DNA of 64,000 nucleotides from Branchiostoma lanceolatum (Eukaryota; Chordata; Leptocardii; Amphioxiformes; Branchiostomatidae): contig NC_089724.1 in NCBI RefSeq assembly GCF_035083965.1, positions 23,898,474 to 23,962,473 of the forward strand, given 5' to 3'. Shown here piece after piece: positions 13,101 through 24,490 of this stretch (position 1 is its first letter; each line of letters begins with the position of its first letter). A program made the translations under genes and the position numbers. The notes beneath the pieces were generated by a model. The model did not search any database and was not told where the DNA came from. It saw only the letters and a program-made list of their open reading frames with translations.

Positions 13101-16100
13101 TCTTGGAAGGATTGTCTTGGTATTTGGTATGTTGGTAGGTCTCGATGAAACCTGAAAATGATTAGATTTTGGGCCCCCTATCGGCTTGTTACGGTACTGC
13201 AGCGGAACTTCCTGTTATGATATCTCGTGTTGTGGACATGCTATGGAACTGATTTTTGAGTGGTAGATAGCTCGTTGGGCAGAGAGTAAGTGGTATAGGT
13301 TTGGGCCCCCTAGCAACTTTTTTGGAACTGCAGGGGTAGGTTTTGCTTCAGACTTTGAAAGGGAATAACTCAAGAAGGGCTTGATGGAAGGTCATGATTT
13401 TTTGCATGTACATAGCTTGAGCGATGATGTACATGATTGGATACTTATTATGCAAATCAGCAACTAATTTGCATAATTAATGAGGAAAGTTTATACATTC
13501 ATCAATTTCCATGATAGGACTCGCAAACATGTGACATATGTAACTGAGGAAGAGAGAAATATTAATAGATATCAGCTATGCAAATGAGAACCTCATTTAC
13601 ATAATTAATGAGAAAATAATATAACTCGAGATGGGCTTGATGGATGGTCATGATTTTTGGTATGTAGATAGCTTATGTGATGCTTTGTATGATTGGATGA
13701 TAATTATGCAAATCAGATTATAATTAATGAGGCAATTTTAAAAACCTGCTGTGTTCCATGATATGACTATTCAAATATGTGACATTTGTAACTGAGGAAG
13801 AGAGGAATGTCAATAGATAGAAATTATGCAAATGTAGGCCTAATTTGCATAATTCATGAGAAACTACTATCATTCCATACTAGTAAATAACGGCAATTTC
13901 ATACTTGTTGCATTTAGAAGTTGTGTGAATGTGAACACCATTGAATCAAATTATGCTAATAAGGAGCTTATTTGCATTATTGATGAAAAATGTTAGCATA
14001 ACCTTCTTTGTTAAGCTCATAATCATAACAAGGAGGTTTGGACAACTTATGTTATTTGGGTGAGGAGGATCAACTGGTATGATTTTTGATTGATGAAAAA
14101 CACTCCTAATACGTCAGTCATAAAGGTCAAAATCATTTCGCGAAGGTATGAGGTCGTAGAACTCTTGTTTTGAATGATTCTATAATCAGGAACTTCAATA
14201 GGATGATAGATTTTCTCCAGGGCCGTGAAGAATAGAGTGTGTCTTTAAAATCGGTTTCATATAATTGTATCCCCTTTGTTAGTTCATTCAAGACAATGTC
14301 TTTTAAGACATTCTTAACAAAGTGAAAATGATTACTGCTCAGAAGATTTTGTAATTAGGAAAAGCCTCAGGGCTGAGAAGATATGGCTGTATCTTGAATC
14401 GGTTCATTCACTGATGGTATATACTTAGTAGAAATGTAGTATATGAAGCAATGACTGGTCTTAGACAAATATATTACAACTAAATAGCATACAATGATCG
14501 CCATGCATCTTTTCTTTGATTTCTAACAACAATGGAGTGCACAGTGTGTATAGATTATATTCTACATTCTTATCGGTTAGGATTTAGTCATCGGTTTGAC
14601 ATGAGAAGTAGCTGTATTTTGTGGGGAAAATTGTTAAAGGAAGAGAAACAAGTTTTCAAATGTCATCATCAATTGTTCAAAAGTAGATCTATACGTACCA
14701 TGGTGTGAATGGAGATTTTTCTAATTAGACAATTAATTTGTAGTTTGCATGAACACAATTTGATAACGTTCCTTTGTTTATTTGATACAATTTCCATAAC
14801 GTTCGACTTTACAAAAACCTATGAAGTGCTCAATGTCCGGGCAACATTTTCAGATGTGTGGGAAATATAATAAAACTGATGATCGGTTAAAATACATGGT
14901 TTGAGGTCATTTATTTAATCGTATGACTGCTTGCTGATTGGTCAGTAAATGATATTTGGTCCAATCAGTTCACAGGATCGCTAGAGTGTTAAATGGTGTT
15001 ATTTCCAGTGGACAATTAAGTTGTTAAGGGTAATTTTGTGGACAAAGAATAATTACAGAAGATGAACCCATTCTCTGAGTCAGTAGCAGTGTCTGATATA
15101 CTCCAGGCGTTTTGACACGGTTGCCAGTCAAGAAAAACATATTTTTGTTTGCATTACGTATACTTTGCCATCTGACCACAGCTTGTCAAGGACCAAAGAT
15201 ACAAAAACGGAAGTCCTGCTGCAGTACCAAGCTTGGCCGTTGGGTTCACCACACCTGCTAAGTAAACGTACCAAATATCATCGCAATCCATCCAGAGGTT
15301 CTTAAGATATTCCGCCGTACACACACACACACACACAGAGACAGAGTGAAAACTATACCTCCGTAACTCTGTAAATAGAAATGAATTTTTTACAATCACA
15401 GACTACGCCCCATAATTTGGGGGTTCATTCAAGACAATGTCTTAACAATGTCTTAAAAAGGTGAAATCGATTACTGCTCAGAAGATTTTGTAGTTAGAAC
15501 AAGATTGGCAACATAAAAAGATGTTGCCATGGCGACGGTGGTCTCTGTTAACGTTTTCGTTTTTAGCCCACATTGAAATAAGGACCTTGCATAAGTGGCA
15601 TAAATCATATCAGTCGATCACCTTCTCTACCAAAATAACACAGGTTGTCCAATGAATGAAAATTTTGTTTTAAAGATATCATACCATTTCCTCTTAAATT
15701 ATGTAAATGAGGCCCTCTATGCAAGATTTGTGTCTAATAGTGGCCACATTTACTTAACTTCCAAATGGTGCAAAAATGAAATCCCCATCATTTACCACTA
15801 TGGATTTGAAGTATTTTGCTATCAATTATGCAAATTAAGTATCAATTTGCATAATTGATATCTATCGATATTCATCTCTTTCTCAGTTACATATGTCATG
15901 TGTTTGAGAGTCCTATAATAGAATGCAGCTGATTTATTAACTGTCCTCATTAATTATGCAAATCAGATATTGATTTGCATAATTGGCATATGATTATGTA
16001 AATCATCACTTAAGCTATCTACACACCAAAAATTATGATGATCTGTCATCCCCTTCTTGCGTTATTCTCTTTCTGAGTCCAAATAAGCTCCTGCAGTTCA

Positions 16101-19100
16101 AAAAAAAGCCGCTAGGGGGTCCAAATCTACAGGACATATTTTCCTAACAAAGAGCTATCCACCACTTAAAAAGCATGACTATAGCATGTTCAGAAGACGA
16201 GATTTGAAAAGTGAAAGTTCCCCTGCAGTACCATAGAAAGTTGCTAGGGGGCCCAAAATCCAATCATTACAAGGTCTCCCACAGACCTACCCACCTACAA
16301 AATATGAAGACAATACATCCAGGCATCCTTGAGTTATCATCCCATGGACTTTCACATTCCTGTACAATTCCTAGAATTCTTGCAATCTGCACACAATATA
16401 GTAAAAATTTGGCTCGCCCCTGAGGCGTCGCCAAAAAGCCTCAGGGCTGAGAAGATATGGCTGTATCTTGAATCGGTTCATTCACTGATGGTATATACTT
16501 AGTAGAAATGTAGTATATGAAGCAATTGACTGATCTTAGACAAATATATTACAACTAAATAGCATTCAATGATCGCCATACATGGTAGAAAGTCTAAAAC
16601 CCAAGAATGGAAGGGTTCTTTGCTACAGTATCCTCACAGCGCGGCAGTTACAAATGTACATAGAAAAGACGAAGTAAAGGCAGACAATCGCCTGACAGGT
16701 TCTTGATTAGCTAACCTCGAATCGCGGACTATGAGAGAGCCATGTGCATATGTCTGGGATTTTGGGTGATTTTTTTCTAGAATATTATCACTTTGGGACA
16801 TGAGGGATTTGCACTCAAGTGACCGAAAACTTTTATATACGTACTGAACATCAACAAGAAGTTACCAGGCAAATTTGAACTAGAAAAGGTCATTACAGTT
16901 TACAATGACAGGCCAGTGCACAGTATACACTTTAGGTTCTTTCAGGTTCGACCAACAAGTGTGGCAGCCTCTGTGACGCGTCGACGTAACGTGCAAACAC
17001 CATATTTTAAGAATTCGAAGGAACGTATCAAGTTATGTGTCAGCAGTGTACCGTCCTCCCCACACGCGCACGGTAAGTAAGGCCATGTTGATTTAAGATG
17101 GTGACAACCTCAGGGAACTAATGCGCGAGCGTGCGAAAAAAAATTGGTCTAAGTGGTCAGGAAGGTTGAACCAAATGACTAAACACACGGAGTATGGTAT
17201 GCCGAACATTAAAGTCTTCATTTTTGTTCTTTCACATTTTCTTCGACTTGAGAATTGACTTTGCCATTCTAGTAGTCATTAGTATCCATTTTCTGATTTT
17301 TTTTTGCAATTCACGGCATATATTTACTCATTTTGCATCTGCTTTGTAGGATTTACAGTAAGTTCAAAAATGTTTTGTGCGGAAATGGACAAAAACTATG
17401 CGCGCGCTGATGTCATCCATATAATCGAATCGACATGGCCTAATACTTGTGGCCTTATCCTCACCTGCATAGCACTGTCTATTGCCGATTTTACATTCTT
17501 CGCTTCGTTGAGAACAGGAATGATGACAGTCCAACTCGGAGCTAACAGTTCATGTCGACTGATGCCAGTCCTCAACTCGAATTCGTCAAGGTCATCTTTG
17601 GTGTCCTAGAAGGAACATTTATTTTTAATACATGTATATTCATTTAATCAGGCAAATTCTGTAGTTGATGGTGTCTCTAAATCACATTGTTTCCATTATG
17701 CAGTGCCACAGCAGCACTTACTTAAATTTTGCTGCAGAAGATCCAAAATATCTACAAACTTTGAGTCAAACGCTTTTATTTTTTGGCGATGCCTCCTGGT
17801 GGCGTGCCATGCAGGAAAGTCCACTCATTATTTTCAAAGCACTCACCACATCTTGTAGCCTGAAGGGCAACAGGTGACAGTGTATTCCCAGTTGTTCTGC
17901 CGCCTGTATCTGTTGTTGGAGCACACTGTTAGTTCCCCATGCAATCTCCTGAAATAGCTCATCTGGGAGAGAAAAAAAGGGGTCAAACTTTAACAGGTAC
18001 CAGTCAGGGTGTTACCGTTCACAAATTTAGATGCTTTTCAGTGAAATTTTGGGATTTTTTCACTCCCGATACTTTGTGGTCTAACCTGATGTATATGGCC
18101 AGGAAAATGACGAATCCGCCTCAATATACATGCACATTATAAATGCCAAGCCGGTATCCACAAGAAAGAAAAAGAGAAATTGACAAAAATGCATTTGGTC
18201 ATGCTGACACAACGTCATCATGATTTCACATAAGTAACTCTTCATTCAGAACAAACATTACAGATAACAATGAAGGAACGACAATCTATGGGGTGTTAAC
18301 ACCGTGACGTCACATTCGCCATGTTGGTTGTTTAAACCTGACAATTTGCATGTGTATAATGTCACAATGGCGTGACTGCAATGACACATACAAGTTCAGA
18401 TTTACTTGGCAACTTCTAAGTTTTAAAGCATTCAGCATGGCGAGCAAAACTTACGTCATAGTCACATGAATGGCAAACACCGGTACATGGCTGTCAAGTG
18501 TGGTGCAACGTTAGCAAACGTTAAGAAAATTATTACCTATATTATTCGTCCCTGTGTGTCGGTTCAGGCCGATGAGATAGTACCCACCATCCTTAGCAGG
18601 TCCAATGACGCAAGTGTTCTCTTCTTGGGTTGACTCCAATGTACTAAATGCCTCTTCCAAGACATCAGTAGTAAGGGCGGGTATATCGCTGCCAATCTGG
18701 TAGAAGTTCAGAACAATGACTTTAGAAACTGCACCACAGGTGTAATCTAATTATTTTCAGGTTTTACCAAAAATGCAAACGAGCTCCAAAATTTGTTTAA
18801 CATTTGAAGACATGCTGTTTACATTATTTGCTTATATTTGTTATATTCAACATATCTTTCGAATAGAAGACATCAAAATGGTCTAAAGCATGAGCATTTG
18901 AGAGTTTTTCGAAAGGACAAGAGCCCCGGGCTTTGAACAGCCTACGATGAATGTAACTGCACAGTATGGAGTAACATATTCAACGTACCAATACCACACT
19001 TTCAGTCCCGTCCATGAATGCATCATTGAAAGCATTTGCCATTTTGTGGCCAAGATCCTTTCCCTCCTGGATGCTCCACCAGAAATCCAGGTCTCTCCTA

Positions 19101-19940
19101 CGCCCTAACCAGTACCTCACATCGTCAGCGCTGCCTCCGACGTAGCGTACTTCAACAGAAACATCGCCTGGACGTCTCTTTTGGAGTTGTCCTGCTTCCC
19201 TCATTGCCTTGTTTGTCTTAACGGCAAAACAAATTGACACTTTGTTTCAAAGAAGCTTCTTAGTAACATTACAGGCAAATACGGTGCATTAGACTGCCCT
19301 CACAAGCTTGGAATCACGATCCAGTAAACGGATGAGCGGCCTAAATTGGAATATGACCTTCCTACCTGGCCGAAAGGATCTACTCTACTCTACTCTGATA
19401 TGTTAATTATTTCATAATTTGCATATTTCGTTAACGTCATAACGAAATTTGAACCATTTCTAAGTAATGAGCAGTATAGTGGTGTGGGGAAAACGGCCAG
19501 TAGGTTAGGGATTCTTTACTGTCACCCTGTCGTGTGGATGTCGGAACATAGGGCTACAACTTGGCTCGACTCCAGCAACGCAAGTAGCCTCCGTTGCAGG
19601 CTTTCTGGCCGACGCCGGCATTTATTTTCGGGGGGAGCACTGATTCGCGATTTTCAACATATCGGGCCAACGTCTTTTGCTGGAGAGATCTTAATTGTCT
19701 GCTGCGGCTACTGTCGTTTAACCAATAAGACGACAACTAACAAATACTCACCATGCAGAGTTGTGCCAGAGCGGCCCCCTTGTCACCAAGACCTGGTGTC
19801 AGTCTAGACTTGGTTTCGCCTGGTGACGGGTACCTCGTAAACACGATCAACCGGTGTCGTCTGCACCTCAATGGTCTCTTAACGTTCAAAATCGCGGCTA
19901 CAGTCGACGTAAAAGCTCCGATAGTGTATGGCGGCGCCAT
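10158..19940 (-). CDS. fused DUF2064 (TIGR04282-like) transferase and family 2 glycosyltransferase (TIGR04283-like)
   Basis: Exons on the minus strand: 19752-19940, 18989-19216, 18537-18696, 17847-17962, 17465-17605, [one not located], 11774-11966, 11292-11362, 10581-10774, 10158-10286. Residues about 29-231 form a DUF2064 domain: HRLIVFTRYPSPGETKSRL, DLGHKMANAF, LIGSDIPAL-like VVLIGSDIPALTTDV across an exon join, VIGPAKDGGYYLIGL, and LFQEIAWGTNSV. A short linker leads to a GT-A family 2 domain opening WTVIIPVLNEAKNV at about 256. The C-terminal exons encode RAVQMNTG, GDYLLFLHADTRLP, MGAFQFGL, LPYGDQAFF, EVGGFPE, LLEDVKMV, SDRKWRQHG and LAYKLGVHPDTLAGWYY. In bacteria these are separate neighbouring genes (rSAM/selenodomain-associated transferases 1 and 2, also called arsenosugar biosynthesis glycosyltransferases). 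All found joins match in phase except across 17464-11967, where about 35 residues holding the expected VVDGGS motif are missing. The substrate is unknown. Confidence 0.88.
12587..12610 (+). repeat. short tandem repeat, GGTCATGAGG x about 2.5-3
   Basis: Adjacent copies of GGGTCATGAG in intronic sequence. Confidence 0.6.
15318..15336 (+). repeat. (AC)n microsatellite
   Basis: A short run of alternating A and C inside the dispersed repeat copy of this intron. Confidence 0.7.
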
Positions 19941-21711
19941 TGCGGTCCTAACCTACAGTCAGCCTCCTCATTATATTTTTAGCTACATGCATACCGTGGT
20001 ATTTAAAACTTGAACCGGACCTAGGCCTGACCAGACACGTTGCATATTGATAGTTAAGCTATGGTCACATTAAACTCACGTCGTACCTACGATGGGGGTT
20101 TACATTTCTTCCGGCGTCATGACAGCGCCGTACGCCGTACGTTTGGGGAAAACCGGATGCAATAGTTAAGATAGTATAAAGTCGTGGTCACGTGTAACTG
20201 AGCAGGGGGATTGTGTAGGAGGGGGGCATTTCTCCCTCCACAGTGTGGTCTCAATTTGCATGAAAATTGGGCACTCTAAAGGGAATTATTGTTTCTGCAC
20301 CTGACCTATAAAGAAACATAATTCTGAACAGACCGTGACCTAACAAAGTGGCATGGTCTTCATGTCAGCTTAACGTATCTTCGTAAGTGTGTATAAGACT
20401 GTGTTTACGTATAAATGCACTTTTGTATAAGGATGATTTAATAAGTCGACAGACAACTCTCCAACCAACAATATCTTCTAGTCACCACCATTTATTAAAA
20501 GAAAAAAAGTAGAAATACAAATGTAATTCAATCTTGACATCAAAAATATTCAGGAATTTGGTTATACTATAGCAAATCAGAAAAGACACACACCCAATCA
20601 TCAGACTGTCTTCAATTCTGCCTGTAAGTTAACTTACAATACACCCATAGCTGTTTTAGTAACAGTGCAACACTGAAAAACTCTGTTGAGTAATCCTAGG
20701 GATAATGACCCAAACAAGCTTTTTTAAGGAAATGAAAGAAAAATTGTCAGTATCCAAAATTCCAAATAATACAAAGACAATTCAAGGATTCTTATGAGAC
20801 GAAAGCTGTTGTCAGAAAATTGAAATAACGATATAACTATAATTATATATATCAATCAAAGATAACTCTGCATTGTAAAGTATTTCCTTCTACCACAGCA
20901 AGAATCAAAACTCATTTAAAAGCTCACACCAGCTGTAGAATCATTGAAACTATAAATGTTGGACATTTGTATTTCAAAACAATTAACATAATATGGTCAA
21001 ACTATGTTACACAGTGTTTATGGAATGACCCTCAACTGTAAGAAGAAAAGACCACGCTCAATAATGAACAACAAACACCAATGGTAGTTTTGAAAGGAAG
21101 CCAATATGACTGATAGTCTGGATTGTATACTGATTTAAACACAGCAAAACATTTAATTTCTCTGCAATGTAAGGTAGACATCACAGTTGTGCACATTAGT
21201 CAAGGGTTGTGTGAGGGAAAACGAGGGAATAAAAATTAGTTCATTATTAACATTTAAGAATTTTGACTTTTCCTTGAAAATCGCTTTCCAATTTTGAAAG
21301 ACTTTTGTGGTAACATTAGGAGGAACAGGAAAGGTCGAAACTTTCCCAGGTTGGTCAAAATATGCTCTGCTACACGTTTAAGTTGGTGTAAGGGGACATT
21401 TGAACTCTTTGGTTGACCCTTCATTGAGCGCATGGATATCCCAGTACTTCAGGTTAATTTCAACTTTTTTGGGTGGCTATTAGGCCCTTGTTGTACGTTT
21501 AAGATTGGAAGGTTGGAAACTACTTTGAAATAAGTTACCAGTCTTTCTGTGCATTTGATAAAAGTTGAATGTGTATTTCAATGGGGACTCCTATCTGCTA
21601 TGTCTGCCCTGTATGTCTGCCCTGTACGTCTGCCCTGTACGTCTGCCCTGTAAGTCTGCCCTGTACGTCTGCCCTGTACGTCTGCCCTGTAAGTCTGCCC
21701 TGTAAGTCGGG
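19941..21711. other. 5' flank of the glycosyltransferase gene and 3' flank of the DDTDN-domain gene
   Basis: The stretch 19941-20250 precedes the glycosyltransferase start codon and contains CpG-bearing sequence and a GTACGCCGTAC palindrome near 20129; it probably holds the promoter. From about 20450 on, the DNA is AT-rich and fits a long 3' UTR of the minus-strand gene ending at 21712; TTTATT at about 20490 is a reversed polyadenylation signal candidate. No further gene is supported. Confidence 0.4.
21598..21708. repeat. 13-bp minisatellite, GTCTGCCCTGTAC, about 8 copies
   Basis: Eight near-perfect copies of GTCTGCCCTGTAC with variants ending TAA or TAT. The array begins four bases beyond the stop codon of the DDTDN-domain gene (minus strand), so it would be transcribed in the 3' UTR. 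Confidence 0.85.
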
Positions 21712-22477
21712 TTAGTTGAGTTTAATCCCCCAGGACATTCGACAGCCGCCCCCGCGATTGTCGGTGTCGTCGCGATAGTACGGTGTGTAGCTGTTGGCGC
21801 GGGCACACAGCTGACGGCTGACCCCACCCCCGCACTGGCCGCCGTCTCCGTCAGGGTACCAGTAGTAGCACAGGCTCAGGTCACGTGCCCAGGCCGGGGC
21901 GTTGTACGGAAGCTTCAGCCGCCACGACATGCGACACCCACCACCGCGCCCATCTAGGTGACAAATACAAATAATTCACCAACTCAAAATCTATTGGTTT
22001 AAAAACATACCTTTGTTGGTTGCTATGATAGCTTTATGGAGGATATTTCTAGCCAAATGAATTCTTTTTAAAGTTAATACTCCTGAAGCATACCTGAAAA
22101 AAAATTCATTTCAGTATACATGTAGTATTATAATGGCCTGCAAGATAACAGTTACTCAAGCAACTACATAGATTCTATTAACGTGTTTCAAGTATGGATT
22201 GAGTTTACAAAAAAAGGAATAACCGGACATGACAATCATCTATCTCATGAGTGCATGGAATTACATAACGCCACCATGTATATATAGAATATCAATATCA
22301 TCAGCATGTTTTGGATGGTAAAATGAAGACCTATTGAATACTGCAACAAACTATTAGGTCAGGAGTAGCACATACCAGTATCATCCCGGTAGTAGGTAGT
22401 CCACTGACCCACACTGTCCACCGTCCCCATCAGCGTACCACCGGTAGCACAGTTGCATATTTCGGAACCACGAGGAA
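21712..22477 (-). CDS. 3' end of a gene with tandem Cys-rich DDTDNRGGGC domains (family not recognised)
   Basis: The terminal exon 21712-21953 is clean: acceptor TAG|ATGGGC, 79 codons and TAA. It encodes the tail of one domain (RGGGCRMSWRLKLP) and then a full unit: DLSLCYYWYPDGDGGQCGGG, QLCARAN, YTPYYRDDTDNRGGGCRMSW. The upstream exon 22376-22477 ends YYRDDT plus one base (G|GTATG), so the join restores DDTD and extends the same domain upstream. However, in that exon the first half of the domain (WFRNMQLCYRWYADGDGGQC) lies in a different frame from WTTYYRDDT; relative to the terminal unit about 35 bases are missing between them. The frame joined to the terminal exon is open to the acceptor but is not conserved there. 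No start codon or signal peptide was located. This is the 3' part of a larger or damaged secreted repeat protein. Confidence 0.6.
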
Positions 22478-22626
22478 CTGCCGAAAAACAAGTAAGTTTG
22501 AATTAGGTCATAGAAGCAAAGCACAAACAAGCACCGATTGTTACTATGGCTGGTGAGAGCAGTCCTTTTGTTATGCGAGATGAGGTATTAGAACTTGCAC
22601 TGCCTTGGACTCAGGTGCGTGTACAC

Positions 22627-23135
22627 GATAGGGTATGCCTATTTAAAACACCTCACCCGACCTCATCCGACCTCATCCGAGTCTAAAATGCAGTGTATAC
22701 AAGACAGGGACATTATTTGACGTTCTGGATACGTTAAATATGCAATTATGAATGCAAAACAAGCAGAAAATTCCAAGTATTTTCCAGTTTTTTATAAGTT
22801 ACTCCGCTCTAACGGGTGCCGCGAAACCCCCATATGGTGCGTATTTGGGTTGAAAACAGTGGCGAAACCCCGCGGAAAATAGATCAACTTGGACTCGAAA
22901 AATCTCGTTTCTGATAAAAGTCTGATTCCTCTGAAGCACTGTAGGAGATTGGTGAACTTGTCACGAAACCGGAGACACGTTTATATGCTCGATCTGACCT
23001 ATTTTGACTACACTATTGACTCTTTCCGTGACCATGATACTCAAAACGGCGCCGCAGTATCGCCCTTCTATCTTGGAAACGAGCGGAGTAACTTACAAAA
23101 ACTGGTAAATACTTACGGTACACGATACCTGTGTG
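22627..23135. mobile_element. degraded copy of the 5229-5858 foldback element
   Basis: The left arm at 22627-22810 repeats the block sequence of the first copy: CACCTCACCCGACCTCATCC, ATGCAGTGTATACAAGACAG, AATTATGAATGCAAAAC, AAGTTACTCCGCTC. About 280 bases on, 23080-23135 reads ACGAGCGGAGTAACTTACAA, the reverse complement of the inner arm. The outer right end is not recognisable. It contains an open frame (22889-23188), but this shows no family features. Confidence 0.6.
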
Positions 23136-24256
23136 CCTGCGAAGCTGGTGTGTTACGCCGGATGGCGGTTTATATATGGCTTAGATAGAGGATCGCGGTG
23201 CCTCGCTCGAACACGTTAAAGGGAAAGGACTAGCAACGCTTACCCGTAAAAACAAACCCTGCTACATGTACATCTTGCTGAGCTATGTGTGCCACTTGGC
23301 ACTACAAGGTAAACAACAACATTTTGTATCAAACTGCCAACTACGTGGTAACTCTATGCGTTTTCTCATTGCTGCCGGTGACGCTTTCGCCGATTCTGTA
23401 TTCTGTTTGCTACCTCGGAATTGTTCTGAGAGCTTCTGATATCACAACGCCCATCCTGGCGCGATGAAAACTGGAGTGAACCGCTTTGTGTAATAGCCTC
23501 CATAGCAGGCTTCGTTACTGGGCTATTTTCTTTGACTTATCGTGTGGTAATGCTGTTTTCTGCTTGTATGATTACTAGATTACTATCTATCATTTTTTCA
23601 TTGCTAACGGACTTTTATTGCCACCGGGCTGGAGGACTGTAAGAAACCTGAAAACGGATATACATAATCAGAAAAAACTAGCCGCGCTGAAGCCTGCCTT
23701 TGAGGCTACCGTGCAGGACCATGACCTAAAGCAGTTCAGTCCGGTTCTCATCACACCATGGCCAGGTTGACTAGATAGAACTGGTTGGGACAGCCGAGGA
23801 TCGGTGACGTAATGTACAAACGCACAATAACAATAGGTGTGTTAGACCGGGTGTAGTAGTAGCCGAAACCGGATCCAACCGGCGAGGTAGCTAAGGTATA
23901 AATGTTGGGGGTGCATCTGACATTTTTCTACAACATAACTGCGACCATCAAGAAGAAAGAAGGGCTGTGCAATAGCGGACCTCAACGGTGGTGACTGTGG
24001 GGCCGTGCACGTGAACAGAGCGCACGGTCGGTATTCTTAGAAGATCTTTTGTTAGTAATTTCCAAGCAGATGTTGGGTCCTGCCCAGTGTTCTATGTGCT
24101 TTTAGAGACTTTTTATACATTATACCTAGTTGGTCGGCATTTCTTTCTATTTCTTTCTCTAGTCGGGAACGCTTTGGGAGCGGTAATGTCTACCCTGGGA
24201 GTCCAGGCACCGTAATCGGCGCGCCACGGATCACCGCACGCGCGCCCAAGCTTTCA
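23136..24256. other. unannotated intergenic sequence
   Basis: Short ORFs only, none with recognisable motifs or splice context. I see no RNA gene or clear repeat in it. Confidence 0.3.
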
Positions 24257-24401
24257 CGGCCCACCCTCCCGCTGCCCCCCGAAGACCGACCCCGCCCCAC
24301 TCTCCGCTGCAAACCCAAACGTATATCGGCTAGCGGAGCTTGGGTTTGCAGCGGAGAGTGGGGCGGGGTCGGTCTTCGGGGGGCAGCGGGAGGGTGGGCC
24401 G
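24257..24401. repeat. perfect inverted repeat, 62-bp GC-rich arms, 21-nt loop
   Basis: The left arm 24257-24318 and right arm 24340-24401 are exact reverse complements (outer end CGGCCCACCCTCCCGCTG, inner end GCAAACCCAA). The loop contains GTATATCGGCTAG. Arms are about 68 percent GC, well above the surroundings. Transcribed RNA would fold into a very stable hairpin. Confidence 0.9.
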
Positions 24402-24490
24402 AGAGGAACGTTAAAATCCTGGACAAAACTACCCCTCTCGATCGAAGCCTCTGCTTGGAGAATATTAGATTACGTCGCCACCGCTACTCT

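Larger units (their letters stand above)
12340..16600. repeat. composite inverted-repeat region in a glycosyltransferase intron
   Basis: A repeat-dense block. Sequence at about 13040-13990 (phrases GATTAGATTTTGGGCCCCC, TTATGCAAATCAG, GATAGGACTCGCAAACATGTG) reappears as reverse complement at about 15640-16380, with about 1.6 kb between. A 148-base direct repeat beginning AAAGCCTCAGGGCTGAGAAG is present at 14361-14508 and 16435-16579 with only a few differences. A second pair, GGTTCATTCAAGACAATGTC, occurs near 14281 and 15421. Related but shorter copies are at 640-960, 31050-31615 and 54140-54320. No ORF with transposase features was seen. Confidence 0.65.

Noticed and set aside
16920-17010. 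Minus-strand peptide containing YVDASQRLPHLLVE as the missing glycosyltransferase exon
   Set aside because: It lacks the GGS motif and I see no acceptor or donor in the right phases.
17304-17609. 101-codon plus-strand ORF
   Set aside because: It overlaps, antisense, the exon at 17465-17605 encoding the GT2 start motif, which is clearly the real coding strand.
19484-20013. Plus-strand ORFs opposite the first glycosyltransferase exon
   Set aside because: They are antisense shadows of the exon at 19752-19940 and its flanks.
21598-21708. Tandem repeat as a CRISPR array
   Set aside because: The 13-bp units are contiguous with no unique spacers, and the genome is eukaryotic.
23285-23467. 60-codon hydrophobic ORF
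   Set aside because: No splice or family support in a region of degraded repeats.
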